Below are positions 63,717-64,000 of a stretch of DNA of 64,000 bases, piece by piece. The translations under genes and the position numbers were made by a program. Each line of letters starts with the position of its first letter. The stretch's first letter is position 1. The stretch comes from Nonomuraea sp. PA05. Its GTDB lineage: Bacteria; Actinomycetota; Actinomycetes; Streptosporangiales; Streptosporangiaceae. The notes under the pieces are model-generated. The model saw nothing but the letters and a program-made list of their open reading frames with translations. It was not told the DNA's origin and made no database searches. The stretch spans positions 1 through 64,000 of the forward strand of contig NZ_VSEY01000032.1 in NCBI RefSeq assembly GCF_008086045.1, in the 5' to 3' direction.

Positions 63717-64000
63717 TCACCAAGACCTCTTTCGCCGCCCCGCTGATCCGCGCCCGCCGTCCGATTCGGATCCGGGCCCCGCGGGTTCTCTGACGGCCGC
63801 TGCCAGCGGCAGGCGGACGACGAACCGCGCGCCGATCGGACAGTCCTCGACCGACAGGGACCCGCCATGGGCCTGGCACGTCTCCCTGCTGATGGCCAGG
63901 CCGAGCCCGCTGCCGCCAGGGTCCAGGCGCAGCCCGTCCGTCAGCCGGACGAAGGGCTGGAAGATGCGCTTGCGATCTTCGGCGGCGACGCCCGCGCCAT
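63717..64000 (-). CDS. C-terminal part of a second histidine kinase (cut by the window edge)
   Basis: The leftward frame open from the window edge reads GAGVAAEDRKRIFQPFVRL, GGSGLGLAISRETCQAHGGS and IGARFVVRLPLA, the F and G2 boxes of a HATPase_c domain, and stops at 63717. At least the N-terminal two thirds lie beyond 64000. It precedes the first kinase by 76 bases in the same direction, an unusual tandem of two kinases. Confidence 0.8.
   Translation of the reverse strand, partial: GAGVAAEDRKRIFQPFVRLTDGLRLDPGGSGLGLAISRETCQAHGGSLSVEDCPIGARFVVRLPLAAAVREPAGPGSESDGGRGSAGRRKRSW

Overview
This is 64 kb of very GC-rich chromosomal DNA from a filamentous actinomycete. Evidence for this: two mycothiol-dependent-enzyme homologues (one broken), Tat and lipoprotein signals, rare TTA codons, an SCO0854-type RING protein, and many promoters whose -10 box lies 6-8 bases before the start codon (leaderless transcripts). 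Streptosporangiaceae (Nonomuraea-like) is my best guess, an inference and not a match. I saw no rRNA, tRNA, CRISPR array, phage or insertion sequence.

Left part (1-31 kb) is a mosaic of short housekeeping and accessory units: a secreted trypsin-fold protein with mutated catalytic residues and six C-terminal repeats; a methyltransferase; a TTA-containing mycothiol-dependent isomerase homologue; an ArsR/SRPBCC/DHFR-like operon with an operator at its start; a FAD monooxygenase divergent from a TetR regulator; a carboxylesterase and a Tat-exported metallo-beta-lactamase-fold hydrolase next to a large LuxR ATPase; secreted and membrane proteins; an SDR divergent from a MATE pump; a lipoprotein divergent from a DUF1707 protein; a MarR pair; a coiled-coil protein divergent from a RING-finger plus TerD-like protein; and an M20 amidohydrolase. 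Several gene remnants lie between these units (2.5-3.2, 6.9-7.4, 10.85-10.95, 15.8-16.0 and 58.8 kb).

The centre (31.1-55.4 kb) looks like one metabolic island. Two translationally coupled P450 genes and a PaaX-family regulator lead into a rightward operon: amino-acid-type ABC importer, CapA-like metallophosphatase, class III CoA-transferase and two subunits related to 2-hydroxyacyl-CoA dehydratase. It converges tail to tail with a ten-gene leftward operon: peptide-type ABC importer, MmgE/PrpD protein, a second CapA-like protein and an iron/2-aminoethylphosphonate-type ABC importer. A second PaaX regulator sits divergently at the far end. Almost every gene overlaps the next by 4 bp (ATGA/GTGA). 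The dehydratase-like subunits lack most or all expected iron-sulfur cysteines, both P450s lack the I-helix acid/threonine pair, and a 44-bp repeat forms three identical 15-codon mini-cistrons in front of the last gene. I read the island as uptake plus CoA-dependent breakdown of an unknown compound; no substrate can be named from sequence alone.

Right part (55.4-64 kb): a three-gene membrane module with a PrsW-like protease, a hypothetical protein, an aldo/keto reductase with an EamA-type exporter divergent from an Lrp/AsnC regulator, a sensor histidine kinase, and the 3' end of a second kinase cut by the window edge.
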